Below, in pieces: positions 9,924 through 17,345 of a stretch of DNA of 64,000 nucleotides. The notes under the pieces are model-generated. The model was given only the letters and a program-made list of their open reading frames with translations. It searched no databases and was not told where the DNA came from. Numbering within the stretch: position 1 is the first letter of the stretch; every line of letters starts with the position of its first letter. Source of the stretch: Phenylobacterium sp. J367 (GTDB lineage Bacteria; Pseudomonadota; Alphaproteobacteria; Caulobacterales; Caulobacteraceae); NCBI RefSeq assembly GCF_024699985.1, contig NZ_JAJONA010000001.1, forward strand, positions 186,001 through 250,000, written 5' to 3'. Both the position numbers and the translations under genes were made by a program.

Positions 9924-9972
9924 GCGCGCGTCGAGCGGAAGTGGACGCCGGTTCCGCGCCCGCGACGCGCGC
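9924..9972. repeat. structured intergenic repeat, copy 1
   Basis: A double stem-loop. The outer arms GCGCGCGTCG (9924-9933) and CGACGCGCGC (9963-9972) are perfectly complementary over 10 bp. The inner arms GCGGAA (9935-9940) and TTCCGC (9952-9957) enclose the 11-base loop GTGGACGCCGG. A second copy at 38265-38308 has the identical loop but different, still complementary inner arms. It begins at the stop codon of the J-domain gene and ends before the convergent TauE gene, so it may also serve as a 3'-end structure for both. Confidence 0.7.
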
Positions 9973-9979
9973 GGACGAC

Positions 9980-10753
9980 CTAGCCGAGCGCCCGCCAGGC
10001 GACGTAGGCCGCGGTGGCGATCACCATCAGCGCGAAGCCGCGGCGGGCCATGTCGGCCCTCCCGGCCAGGGCCTTGGCGCTCGGCGCGCCGGCGGCAGCC
10101 CCGACCGCGCCGCCCGCGACCACGGCGGCGAACACCGGCCAGTTCACCAGGCCCGCGGCGGCGTAGCTGGCGCTGGTCGCCGCCCCGAACAGGGTCACCG
10201 ACACCAGGGAGGATGCGGCGGCGTGGGCGAGCGTCATGCCGGTGGACGCCATCAGGCCGGGCACGATCAGGAACCCGCCGCCGATCCCGAAGAACCCGGC
10301 CGCGAAGCCGGTGGCGAGGCCGACGGGCGCGAGCCTGGCGGTCAGTCCGGGCGTGAGGCGCACCGCAGGATCGCCCTCAGACTTGCGCGGCGCCAGCATG
10401 GAGAGGCCGACCAGGGCCATGGCGAGCGCGAACCAGGCCAAGAGCTGCTCGCCGTCCATCTGCTTGGCCAGGTGCGCGCCGAGCAGGGAGCCGGCCAGGC
10501 CTGCCCCGCCGAACACCAGGGCGCAGGGCCACTTCACCCGGCCCGCCCGGGCCTGGGTGGCCAGTCCCATGGCCGCGTTGACGGCCACGGCGGCGGCGGA
10601 GGTGCCGATCGCCACGTGCGGATCGCGCACGCCCACCAGGTAGATCAGGAGCGGCGTGGCCAGCACCGAGCCGCCGCCCCCGAAGACCGTAAGCAACAGA
10701 CCGACCAGCGCGCCGCTGAACGCCGCGGCGCCGAGCGTCCAGGCGAGGTCCAT
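9980..10753 (-). CDS. sulfite exporter TauE/SafE family permease
   Basis: This is a 257-aa polytopic membrane protein of the TauE/SafE (DUF81) family with seven to eight hydrophobic segments. The repeated family signatures are [20 protein letters not shown] near the start and [19 protein letters not shown] in the second half. Relatives export sulfite, sulfoacetate or related anions across the inner membrane. It lies four bases behind the rhodanese gene, and with the repressor and the divergent dioxygenase forms a sulfide or persulfide detoxification module, where export of the sulfite product would be its task. Confidence 0.9.
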   Translation of the reverse strand: MDLAWTLGAAAFSGALVGLLLTVFGGGGSVLATPLLIYLVGVRDPHVAIGTSAAAVAVNAAMGLATQARAGRVKWPCALVFGGAGLAGSLLGAHLAKQMDGEQLLAWFALAMALVGLSMLAPRKSEGDPAVRLTPGLTARLAPVGLATGFAAGFFGIGGGFLIVPGLMASTGMTLAHAAASSLVSVTLFGAATSASYAAAGLVNWPVFAAVVAGGAVGAAAGAPSAKALAGRADMARRGFALMVIATAAYVAWRALG

Positions 10754-10757
10754 GGGA

Positions 10758-11288
10758 TCACGCCGCCCGGCGGTTCCAGGGCGCCAGCGCCAGCACCTTG
10801 GCCATGCCGCAGAAGCCGGTGGCGCCGGCGAAGGTGAGGCCCGCGCCGACGAAGGCCGAAAGGCCGAAGAAGCCGGGGTGGACCAGGAAGCCCAGGGCCA
10901 CGCCCGTGAGCACCAGCAGGCCGGCCCCGATCTGCACCTGGCGGATCATCTCGAGCGGCGCCTTGCGGTCCTCGACCACCGGCAGGCCGGCGGCGGACCA
11001 GGCGTCCACGCCGCCTTCCAGGATGTAGGCCGGTCCATCGACCCGGGCGGCGAGGCGGTCGCAGTTGGCCTGGGTGCGCATGCCGGAGCGGCAGGTGAAG
11101 ACCACGTCGCGGTCGGGATGCAGGCCGAGGTGCGCCGTCTCAAAGCCGGAGAGCGGGCGCGACAGGGCGCCCTGCACGTGCCGGCGGGCGTACTCGTCCG
11201 GCTCGCGGATGTCGACGAGGACGGCCTTGCCGGCCTTCAGCCGGTCGGCGACGTCCTTCGGGGTCAGGGTGGTCAGGGATGCGGTCAT
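10758..11288 (-). CDS. rhodanese with C-terminal two-helix membrane domain (YgaP-like)
   Basis: The 176-aa product has an N-terminal rhodanese domain (residues 1-105) with the active-site loop TCRSGMRT containing the persulfide-forming Cys, preceded by LVDIREPDEYARRHVQGA. A C-terminal hydrophobic hairpin follows (two helices around VQIGAGLLVLTGVALGFL and GLSAFVGAGLTFAGATG), the DUF2892 type seen in YgaP. It would transfer sulfane sulfur at the membrane. The ATG overlaps the stop of the repressor gene (ATGA), so repressor, rhodanese and TauE are one operon. Confidence 0.9.
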   Translation of the reverse strand: MTASLTTLTPKDVADRLKAGKAVLVDIREPDEYARRHVQGALSRPLSGFETAHLGLHPDRDVVFTCRSGMRTQANCDRLAARVDGPAYILEGGVDAWSAAGLPVVEDRKAPLEMIRQVQIGAGLLVLTGVALGFLVHPGFFGLSAFVGAGLTFAGATGFCGMAKVLALAPWNRRAA

Positions 11289-11625
11289 GGTCGCGCCTTC
11301 ATGTCTGGAGGACAGAAGATCTCCGCGAGGGTCTCCACCACCTTGACGGCCGCCGGGTCGGCGATCCGGTACCAGATCGTCAGGCCTTCGCGGCGCGTGG
11401 CCACGACGCCTTCGTCGCGCAGCACCGCCAGGTGCTGCGAGAGCGCCGATTGCGAGAGGCCGACGAGGGGCTGAAGCTCCCCACCGACCGCTCGCCTTCA
11501 CCGAGCTGACACAGGATCATCAACCGGCGCTCGTTGCCGAGGGCGCGCAGGAGCTTTGCGGCTTCTGCGGCGCTGGCCTCGAAACGGGCGATGTCGAAGT
11601 TCGCGAGATCGAACATGGACGCCAT
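11285..11625 (-). CDS. ArsR-family persulfide-type repressor (BigR/SqrR-like), one frameshift
   Basis: This is a winged-helix ArsR regulator of about 113 aa. Helix-turn-helix residues are in LSQSALSQHLAVLRDEGVV and the wing in RREGLTIWYRIADP. Two cysteines, one in LMILCQLGEGE and one in EIFCPPD, lie where BigR and SqrR carry the pair that forms a tetrasulfide or disulfide with persulfide. The frame shifts at the 4-C run 11478-11481; correction gives GELQPLVGLSQSALSQ without a break. The final TGA overlaps the rhodanese start. It faces a persulfide dioxygenase gene, which fits a role as sulfide-responsive repressor of both directions. Ligand is inferred, not shown. Confidence 0.82.
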
Positions 11626-11627
11626 AT

Positions 11628-11643
11628 ATTAGTTGTTTCTAAA
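11628..11643. promoter_or_regulatory. AT-rich inverted repeat, probable repressor operator
   Basis: In the 63-base divergent gap, ATTAG-TTGTTT-CTAAA (11628-11643) has four perfect complementary bases on each side (TTAG/CTAA) in an island far richer in A and T than its surroundings. Its place directly before the ArsR-type gene and before the dioxygenase suits an operator for both. Confidence 0.5.
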
Positions 11644-11688
11644 TTAGCAAGTGCTTATGTAGCGCCGGACGCCAGAAGGAGGCTCCCG

Positions 11689-12549
11689 ATGCAACCGCGC
11701 ATTCAAGCGTTTTTCGATACCGCCACCTCGACCGCCAGCTATCTCGTCTCCGACCCCGCGACGGGCGTGGCCGCCATCATCGACCCGGTCCTGGACTTCG
11801 AGCCCAAGGCGGCGACGCTCTCAACCGCCTCGGCGGACGCCATGCTGCAGGCCGTCGCCGACCAGGGCCTGACCCTGGCCTATGTGCTGGAGACCCACGC
11901 CCACGCCGATCACCTCTCCGCCGCCGACCACATCCGCCGCAGGACCGGCGCGAAGATCGTCATCGGGGCCCATATCCGCGAGGTGCAGAAGGCCTTCATC
12001 CCGCTGTTCGAGGCCGACGACGTGGCCGACGACGGCGGGGTCTTCGACATCCTGCTGGACGAGGGCGACACCCTGCCGCTCGGCGAGCAGAGCATCGGCG
12101 TGCTGCACACGCCCGGCCACACGCCGGCCTGCGTGACCTACCGGATCGGCGACGCCGCCTTCGTGGGCGACACCCTGTTCATGCCGGACTACGGCACCGC
12201 GCGCGCCGACTTCCCCGGCGGCGATGCCGGCCAGCTCTACCGCTCCATCCGGAAGATCCTCGCCCTGCCCGGCGACACCCGGCTGTTCGTCGGCCACGAC
12301 TATCTGCCGCCCGGCCGCGACGAGTTCCGCTGGGAGACCACCGTGGCCGAGGAGCGCGCCCGCAACGTCCATGTGCACGAGGGCGTCGGCGAAGCCGAGT
12401 TCGTCGCCATGCGGACCGCGCGCGACGCCACCCTGGCGGCGCCGACCCTGATCCTGCCGTCCCTGCAGGTGAACATCCGCGCCGGCGCCCTGCCCCCGCC
12501 GACCCCCCAGGGCAACGTCTTCCTCAGGCTGCCGGTGCGGGCGGCCTAG
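11689..12549 (+). CDS. persulfide dioxygenase-like MBL-fold hydrolase (ETHE1/Blh type)
   Basis: This 286-aa metallo-beta-lactamase-fold protein of the ETHE1/Blh type oxidises glutathione persulfide to sulfite. Metal ligands are in the ETHAHADHLSAA motif, LHTPGHTPAC and FVGDTLFMPD, with the last His in LFVGHDYLPPG. The family-typical end TPQGNVFLRLPVR is present. A ribosome site AAGGAGG lies 7 bases before ATG 11689. It is divergent from the BigR/rhodanese/TauE operon, so sulfur is presumably oxidised here and the sulfite exported by TauE. Confidence 0.92.
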   Translation: MQPRIQAFFDTATSTASYLVSDPATGVAAIIDPVLDFEPKAATLSTASADAMLQAVADQGLTLAYVLETHAHADHLSAADHIRRRTGAKIVIGAHIREVQKAFIPLFEADDVADDGGVFDILLDEGDTLPLGEQSIGVLHTPGHTPACVTYRIGDAAFVGDTLFMPDYGTARADFPGGDAGQLYRSIRKILALPGDTRLFVGHDYLPPGRDEFRWETTVAEERARNVHVHEGVGEAEFVAMRTARDATLAAPTLILPSLQVNIRAGALPPPTPQGNVFLRLPVRAA

Positions 12550-12926
12550 GCGGAGACCAGGCGCGCTTCGAGGTCTGCGAGGTCGGCCACGAACCAGACG
12601 GTCTTCCCGCGGTTGGATTCGCGCACGAAGTCGGTCAGCGCCGAACTGCCGATCAACTCGGCGGCGATGCTGCCGACGATCGCCACCCGCAAGCCGTAGT
12701 TGACGAACTTCTGCAGGATCAGCCCGGCCACGCGGGTCTTCAGGTCGAGGAACTCCGGCGTAAGCCGCGCCAGCGGGATCGCCACCAGCTTGGCGCCGAC
12801 CGAGAAGGCGTCCCCGATCACGTCCGTTGCGTCGCGCTCCCCGGCGATCGGCGGCCCGGCGGCGGCGAGCGCCAGCACGGGGGTCCCGCCCAGCGTTAGG
12901 GTCTCGGAGGTCGGTCTCGCGGCCAT
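12546..12926 (-). CDS. DUF4180 domain protein
   Basis: This 126-aa protein matches the DUF4180 pattern as I know it: an N-terminal strand-rich start, DVIGDAFSVGAKLVAIPLARLTPEFLDLKTRVAG in the middle (read in two parts), then LILQKFVNYGLRVAIVGSI and the end TVWFVADLADLEARL. The fold is STAS-like and the function is unknown. Its stop codon overlaps that of the convergent dioxygenase (CTAG shared). No partner gene is evident; the chemoreceptor gene downstream is 35 bases away on the same strand. Confidence 0.8.
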   Translation of the reverse strand: MAARPTSETLTLGGTPVLALAAAGPPIAGERDATDVIGDAFSVGAKLVAIPLARLTPEFLDLKTRVAGLILQKFVNYGLRVAIVGSIAAELIGSSALTDFVRESNRGKTVWFVADLADLEARLVSA

Positions 12927-12961
12927 CTCACAGGCTCCGGCGGTTGCCGGAGGATTGTGGC

Positions 12962-14440
12962 TCAGGCCGCGCGCGATTGCGACGGCGCCGCCACCGTGAA
13001 CGCGCCGACCAGCTGTCCGAGGTCGTCCGCCTGGCTCTTGAGCGTATGGGTCGCCGCGGTCGTCTGCTGCACCATGGCGGCGTTCTGCTGGGTCAGGTGG
13101 TCCATCTGGTTCACCGCCGTGTTCACCTGCGCGAGGCCCACGGACTGCTCCTCCGAGGACGCCGCGATCTCCGAGACCAGGCCATCGATCTCGGCGACCT
13201 GCTCCAGGATGCCGGTCAGGGCCTCGCCGGTCTGGGCGACCAGCGCCACGCCCTGCTCCACCTGCTGCGTCGAGGCGCTGATCAGAGTCTTGATCTCCTT
13301 GGCGGCGTCGGCCGAGCGCTGGGCGAGCGCGCGGACCTCCGAGGCGACGACCGCGAAGCCCTTGCCGGCGTCGCCCGCCCGGGCCGCTTCCACCCCGGCG
13401 TTCAGGGCCAGCAGGTTGGTCTGGAAGGCGATCTCGTCGATCACCCCGATGATCTGACTGATCTGCGACGCGGAATGCTCGATCTCGCCCATGGCGCCCT
13501 GGGTCTCGGTCATCACCGCCGCCGAACGCTCCGCCTGGGCCTTGGCGGTCGCGACCGCCTCGCTCGCCTGGCGCGCGCCCTCCGCGCTCTTCTGGACCGT
13601 GGCGGTGATCTGTTCGAGGGCCGCGGCGGTCTCCTCCAGGCTGGCCGCCTGCTGCTCGGTGCGTCGCGAGAGATCGTCGGCCGCGGCCCCGATCTGCACA
13701 ACGCCGCCGGCGACGGACTCCGTGGAGTCCGACACGGCCGTCATGGCCGCCTCGAGGGCCGCCACGGCGTTGTTGAAGTCGTCCTTCAGGGCCTGGAACT
13801 CCTCGCCCACCGGGGCGACCACACGGACGCCCAGGTCGCGCGCCGAGAGCCGCGCCAGCGCCGCGCCGAGCACCTCCACCAGATGCGCCTGCCGCGCCTC
13901 GCTCGCCCGCCGTTCCGCCTCCAGGCGCTGACGCGCCTCGTCCAGCGCCTCCAGGTAGATCGAGATCGCGAAGTCCATGTCGAGCATGGCCGCGCGGATG
14001 AGGACGCCGACGTCTTCCCCGACCGCTTCGGCGCCGCCCTTCGGGGCCAGGAACCCCTTCGGCCAGCGGGCCTCGATCACGCCCCGAACCAGGCCGTCGA
14101 GGATCCGGGCGTAGCCGCCGATGTACCAGCGGGGCTCCAGGCCCAGCCGCGCGTGGGCCTGGCCGATCCGCCGCACGCCATCCACATAGGCGGTGTCGAA
14201 CTGGGCCTCGGCGATCAGCGCCCAGTGCTTTTCCTGCGCCCGGCTGGCGCCGTCGATGTGGCTGTCGTCGGTGAAGAAGGCGCGCGTCTGCGGCGTCGCG
14301 CGGACCTGGGCGTAGAAGGCGTCGAGCGCCGGCTTGATCTCGGCGGCGACCAGCGGCTGGAGGGCCTTCAGCCGGCGGCGGGCGTCCGGGTCCAGGCCTA
14401 AGAATTCAAGCCGTTCATCCACTGCGCAATCATTAGCCAC
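12962..14440 (-). CDS. globin-coupled methyl-accepting chemotaxis protein
   Basis: The product has 492 aa. Residues 1-180 form a protoglobin sensor domain with the haem-proximal His probably in RIGQAHARLGLEPRWYIGGY. No transmembrane helix is present, so the receptor is cytoplasmic like HemAT or McpB. The second half is a methyl-accepting coiled coil with the conserved hairpin tip EVRALAQRSADAAKEIK and repeated A/Q-rich heptads before it. It should bind oxygen through haem and signal to CheA. The product ends PSQSRAA, without a CheR-docking pentapeptide. A CtrA-type site lies about 50 bases upstream of its start, as for other cell-cycle-timed motility genes of Caulobacter relatives. Confidence 0.92.
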   Translation of the reverse strand: MANDCAVDERLEFLGLDPDARRRLKALQPLVAAEIKPALDAFYAQVRATPQTRAFFTDDSHIDGASRAQEKHWALIAEAQFDTAYVDGVRRIGQAHARLGLEPRWYIGGYARILDGLVRGVIEARWPKGFLAPKGGAEAVGEDVGVLIRAAMLDMDFAISIYLEALDEARQRLEAERRASEARQAHLVEVLGAALARLSARDLGVRVVAPVGEEFQALKDDFNNAVAALEAAMTAVSDSTESVAGGVVQIGAAADDLSRRTEQQAASLEETAAALEQITATVQKSAEGARQASEAVATAKAQAERSAAVMTETQGAMGEIEHSASQISQIIGVIDEIAFQTNLLALNAGVEAARAGDAGKGFAVVASEVRALAQRSADAAKEIKTLISASTQQVEQGVALVAQTGEALTGILEQVAEIDGLVSEIAASSEEQSVGLAQVNTAVNQMDHLTQQNAAMVQQTTAATHTLKSQADDLGQLVGAFTVAAPSQSRAA

Positions 14441-14488
14441 GCAACCAACTCCATTTACGGATACTTGGCGTTGATAGAGCTGATGCGC

Positions 14489-14503
14489 TTAATCCTGGAT
14501 TAA
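14489..14503 (-). promoter_or_regulatory. CtrA-type binding site (TTAA-N7-TTAA)
   Basis: The sequence TTAATCCTGGATTAA has two TTAA half-sites separated by exactly seven bases, the full CtrA consensus, and is also a perfect palindrome around one central base. It lies 49-63 bases before the chemoreceptor start in an otherwise GC-rich genome, where a chance match is unlikely. Confidence 0.65.
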
Positions 14504-14540
14504 CCGGAATGTTCGTGTGGATATGGTGCGGGACGGTGCG

Positions 14541-14570
14541 AAAAACGGGCGGAGCCTCGCGGCTCCGCCC
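14541..14570 (-). terminator. intrinsic terminator behind the alternative oxidase gene
   Basis: A perfect 10-bp stem (GGGCGGAGCC / GGCTCCGCCC) with a 4-base loop is followed, on the minus strand, by GTTTTT. It lies 26 bases past the oxidase stop codon. Confidence 0.85.
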
Positions 14571-14596
14571 CTCAGGCGGCAGGTGTCGGGGGGAAG

Positions 14597-15285
14597 TTAT
14601 GCCGCCTGCTTCCAGTTCGGTTCCAGCGCCGCGTGCGGGGGCACGGGGCGATCTTGAGCTGCGGAAGGCCCGCGATCTCGTTGGCGAAGCCGTGGTTCAC
14701 GTCGCGATGGTGAGCCTCGTCGGCACGGACCACCTCAACCACGTCGCGCAGAGTCGCGGTGGCCGGCAGGTCCCAGTAGCGCCGGGCGATCTCGGGCGCC
14801 GCCACGTTCGGGCTGCGGCCCTCGTCGATCTCCTTGAGGTAGTGGGTGTAGCTGATCACCGCCTCCTCCTCGAAGTAGCCGACCACCCGGTGGGCGGTCT
14901 TCGGGCTGGCGAGGTAGAGGCCGAAGAAGAACAGGTAGAAGACCCACTGGACGGCGACGACCACGAAGCGCTCGAACAGGGTCGGCTTGCACACCTCGAT
15001 GAAGGTCATCAGGTGCATGCGCTCGTTCTCGGCCTCGTCCATCAGCGTCTTGATCCAGCCCCGATCGTCTTCCATCCGGCGCAGGCACTTCAGGTGGGTC
15101 AGCGTCGCGCCGACCATACCCGGCACGGCGGCGACCGTTTCCAGCACCACCGCGCGGTGGCCGTAGCGCTTGGCGAAGAAGGTGTCGGCGAAGAAGCGCA
15201 GCGCCTTGACGAAGCCGTAGGCGACGCGGTCGGACAGGCCGCGGGGCCGGTGGTGGACGGCGAGGTCGACGAGGGGGGCGGTCAT
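14597..15285 (-). CDS. alternative quinol oxidase (AOX), one frameshift near the 3' end
   Basis: This di-iron, cyanide-insensitive ubiquinol oxidase is a monotopic inner-membrane protein that reduces oxygen to water without proton pumping. All three ligand motifs are visible: Glu in [12 protein letters not shown], Glu and His in [12 protein letters not shown], Glu in [15 protein letters not shown] and Glu with His in [13 protein letters not shown] chose ATG 15285 (MTAPLVDLA). At the 4-G run 14644-14647 the frame changes; correction gives the end [15 protein letters not shown] and a TAA at 14599-14597, followed by a good terminator. It neighbours a haem-globin chemoreceptor, which suggests an oxygen- or NO-related setting, but no regulator site was found. 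Confidence 0.9.
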
Positions 15286-15475
15286 GGCGGTCTGTGCTTT
15301 CTTACGCTCTACGGGAGGCCGGCGATGCGCGGCCCGATGAGCGATGGGATAGCCCCCTCCCGCCCCGTCCGACATTCGGGAGGAACACCTACGTAGTCCC
15401 CCTTAGGTGGGTGCACGGAATTTCGCCCGACGCCGCCCGGCGGCATCGTTTCGGCCCCATTCACGGAGCCTGCAG

Positions 15476-15583
15476 ATGACGACCGTCCAGACCCTCTATC
15501 TCGGCATGGTGATCGCCGGCTTTGCGGTCTTCATCCTCACCCTGGCGGGTGTTTCCACCTGGCAGCGGCGGGGCGACCGCTAG
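15476..15583 (+). CDS. 35-aa single-pass membrane peptide
   Basis: ATG 15476 to TAG 15583 encodes a 35-aa peptide: a short polar start (MTTVQTLY), one hydrophobic helix of about 20 residues (LGMVIAGFAVFILTLAGVS) and a basic cytoplasmic-type end (TWQRRGDR). This is the general layout of small oxidase or transporter subunits. A modest ribosome site (CGGAG) precedes the start. It is divergent from the alternative oxidase, with a 190-base gap, and its stop overlaps that of a convergent lipoprotein gene. I do not recognise a named family. Confidence 0.55.
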   Translation: MTTVQTLYLGMVIAGFAVFILTLAGVSTWQRRGDR

Positions 15584-15903
15584 TTGTTGCGGGCGGCCTT
15601 GTAGCTCACCGAGAACAGCCGGCAGGCGTCCGGGAAGCCCTGCATCTCCGCACGGCTGATGGTCCGGCGGAAGCCGGTCTCCACGCGCAGTTCGCAGAAA
15701 TAGTTCTGCTCCGCCGTCCGGAAGTTGCGCCGCCACACATAGGTCGGCCTGCCGTCCAGCACGAGGTACTCCGCGTAGGGGCCGTAGAGGCCGAGCGCGG
15801 CGTCCAGCTCCTCGCCGTAGAGCGCATTGGCGCCGCCCGTCTCGCCGGTCGTCCGGCAGGCGGCGAGCATCAGGGCTCCCGCGATCGCGGCGAGTCTCGG
15901 CAT
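15580..15903 (-). CDS. small lipoprotein of unknown function
   Basis: The product of about 107 aa has a lipoprotein signal (MPRLAAIAGALMLAAC, lipobox LAAC). The mature part has two further cysteines (YFCELRV and PDACRLF) that could form a disulfide. I prefer ATG 15903: the purine-rich GGGGGA lies about ten bases upstream of it, whereas it almost touches the earlier ATG 15912. Its stop shares bases with the 35-aa peptide gene running towards it. No known domain is recognised; an envelope location is inferred from the signal. Confidence 0.65.
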   Translation of the reverse strand: MPRLAAIAGALMLAACRTTGETGGANALYGEELDAALGLYGPYAEYLVLDGRPTYVWRRNFRTAEQNYFCELRVETGFRRTISRAEMQGFPDACRLFSVSYKAARNN

Positions 15904-15982
15904 AGGACGCATTCCCCCTTGGCGAGGGGGATAACTGCACGGGGCAGGCCAGCCTCAGGTGACCGCGGTCACACCGCGTGGC

Positions 15983-16846
15983 TCAGGCCGGCGGCTCGCC
16001 GGCCACGGTCGTCCGGTGCATGACCCGGAGGTGCCCGTCGTAGCCGCCCTCGGCCAGGTGCATGGTGCAGCGGTTGTCCCACATCAGCAGCATCCTGGGC
16101 CGCCAGCGGTGGCGGTAGATGAACTCGTCCTGGGTCATGTGGCCGAACAGGAAGCCCAGCACCGCCTGGCTCTCCTTCGGCGTCATCCCCTCGATGCCCA
16201 GGGTGTACACCGGCGAGACGAACAGGGCCTTGCGGCCCGTCACCGGATGGGTGCGCACCAGGGGGTGGGTCAGGGTCTCGTCGGCCTCGGCCGAGACGAT
16301 GATTTCCATGGTCCGCTTCTCGGTCTCGCGGGCGAAGACGCCCTTGGTCCCGTAGGCCCGGCCGGCCGAGTGCACGGCCTTCAGCGGCGCCAGCATCGCC
16401 TGCATCACCGGCGACAGCGTCTCGTAGGCCCGCGCGCAGTCGCAGAACAGGGTGTCGCCGCCCACCGGGGGCACGACCTCGGAATGCAGCAGGGTGGCCG
16501 CCGGCGGGATCGCCTGGAAGCTCCAGTCGGAGTGCCAGCCGGCCCCGAAGTTGGTCGCGCGCTCGTCCGGCTCACGGCGCAGCTCCAGCACATTGGGGTG
16601 CCCGGCCATCGGCTTGATGAAGGGGTCCTTGCCGAACGGCCCGATCTGGAGCGTGAAGGCCTCGAGCTGCTCCAGGCTCAGAGGCTGGTCCGGGAAGGCG
16701 AGCACGCCATGCCGCGCCCAGGCCGCCTTCACCTGGGCCAGGGTCTCGGGCGGGAGCGGCCGCGTCAGGTCGAGCCCCCTCACCTCCGCTCCGAAGCCCG
16801 TGGGCTCCGGCGTCACCTCAATGGCGGTCTTCTGCTCGGCCAGCAC
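15983..16846 (-). CDS. TauD/TfdA-family Fe(II)/2-oxoglutarate dioxygenase
   Basis: This 287-aa enzyme has the TauD fold. The metal-binding HxD is in GWHSDWSFQAIPP, the distal His in RVMHRTTVAG, and the 2-oxoglutarate-binding Arg follows in the same segment. The N-terminal signature GFGAEVRGLDLTRPL and the middle HPLVRTHPVTGRKALFV are typical. Members hydroxylate taurine, alkylsulfates, 2,4-D or similar compounds; the substrate cannot be told from sequence. A SnoaL-like gene lies 12 bases upstream on the same strand, so the two may form an operon. Confidence 0.9.
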   Translation of the reverse strand: MLAEQKTAIEVTPEPTGFGAEVRGLDLTRPLPPETLAQVKAAWARHGVLAFPDQPLSLEQLEAFTLQIGPFGKDPFIKPMAGHPNVLELRREPDERATNFGAGWHSDWSFQAIPPAATLLHSEVVPPVGGDTLFCDCARAYETLSPVMQAMLAPLKAVHSAGRAYGTKGVFARETEKRTMEIIVSAEADETLTHPLVRTHPVTGRKALFVSPVYTLGIEGMTPKESQAVLGFLFGHMTQDEFIYRHRWRPRMLLMWDNRCTMHLAEGGYDGHLRVMHRTTVAGEPPA

Positions 16847-16858
16847 GGCGGCCTCCCC

Positions 16859-17248
16859 TCATCCGGTCTTCGCGGGCGGCGGCGACAGCGCCTTCATGTA
16901 GGTCTGCATGTCGAAGTAGTCGCGCCACACCTTGATCTTTCCGGCCTCCATCTCAAAGACCCCACAGCACGGCAGGTCGACAGGCCGGTCGCCGACCTGG
17001 CTGCGGTCGAGCCGTTCGGCGATCACCACGTCGCCCCGGGCCACCAGGTTCAGAACGTCCCATTCGGTCGAGGTCCAGCTGCTGATGAACCCGGCGATGA
17101 AGGCCCGGACGTTCTCCCGCCCCGCCACCGGCCGGGCGGGCATGTTGTGGTAGACGCCGTCCGGCGCGAAGAACCCCGCCAGTTCGTCCGGGTCCAGCCG
17201 CGACCAGGCGGCGATGAAATCCCGGATCACGGTCTCGTTGTCGCTCAT
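16859..17248 (-). CDS. SnoaL/limonene-epoxide-hydrolase-like protein
   Basis: This 129-aa protein has an NTF2-like cone fold. The start MSDNETVIRDFIAAWSRLD, the strand VYHNMPARPVAGREN, and the RLDRSQVGD and GVFEMEAGKIKVWRDYFD segments resemble limonene-1,2-epoxide hydrolase, in which an Asp-Arg-Asp triad acts; the Arg of ERLDRS and the Asp of WRDYFD are candidates. Such proteins also occur as non-catalytic binding proteins. It precedes the TauD-type gene on the same strand, and its upstream region is shared with divergent cobS. Confidence 0.8.
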   Translation of the reverse strand: MSDNETVIRDFIAAWSRLDPDELAGFFAPDGVYHNMPARPVAGRENVRAFIAGFISSWTSTEWDVLNLVARGDVVIAERLDRSQVGDRPVDLPCCGVFEMEAGKIKVWRDYFDMQTYMKALSPPPAKTG

Positions 17249-17345
17249 GGTCGTCCCTCCCGCGCAGGCCCCGGCTTCGGGCGCCGGGTTTCCTCCACTC
17301 TGAGGTTTGCTTCCGCTCGGGCAAGACTGTAATCGAAGCCCCGTC

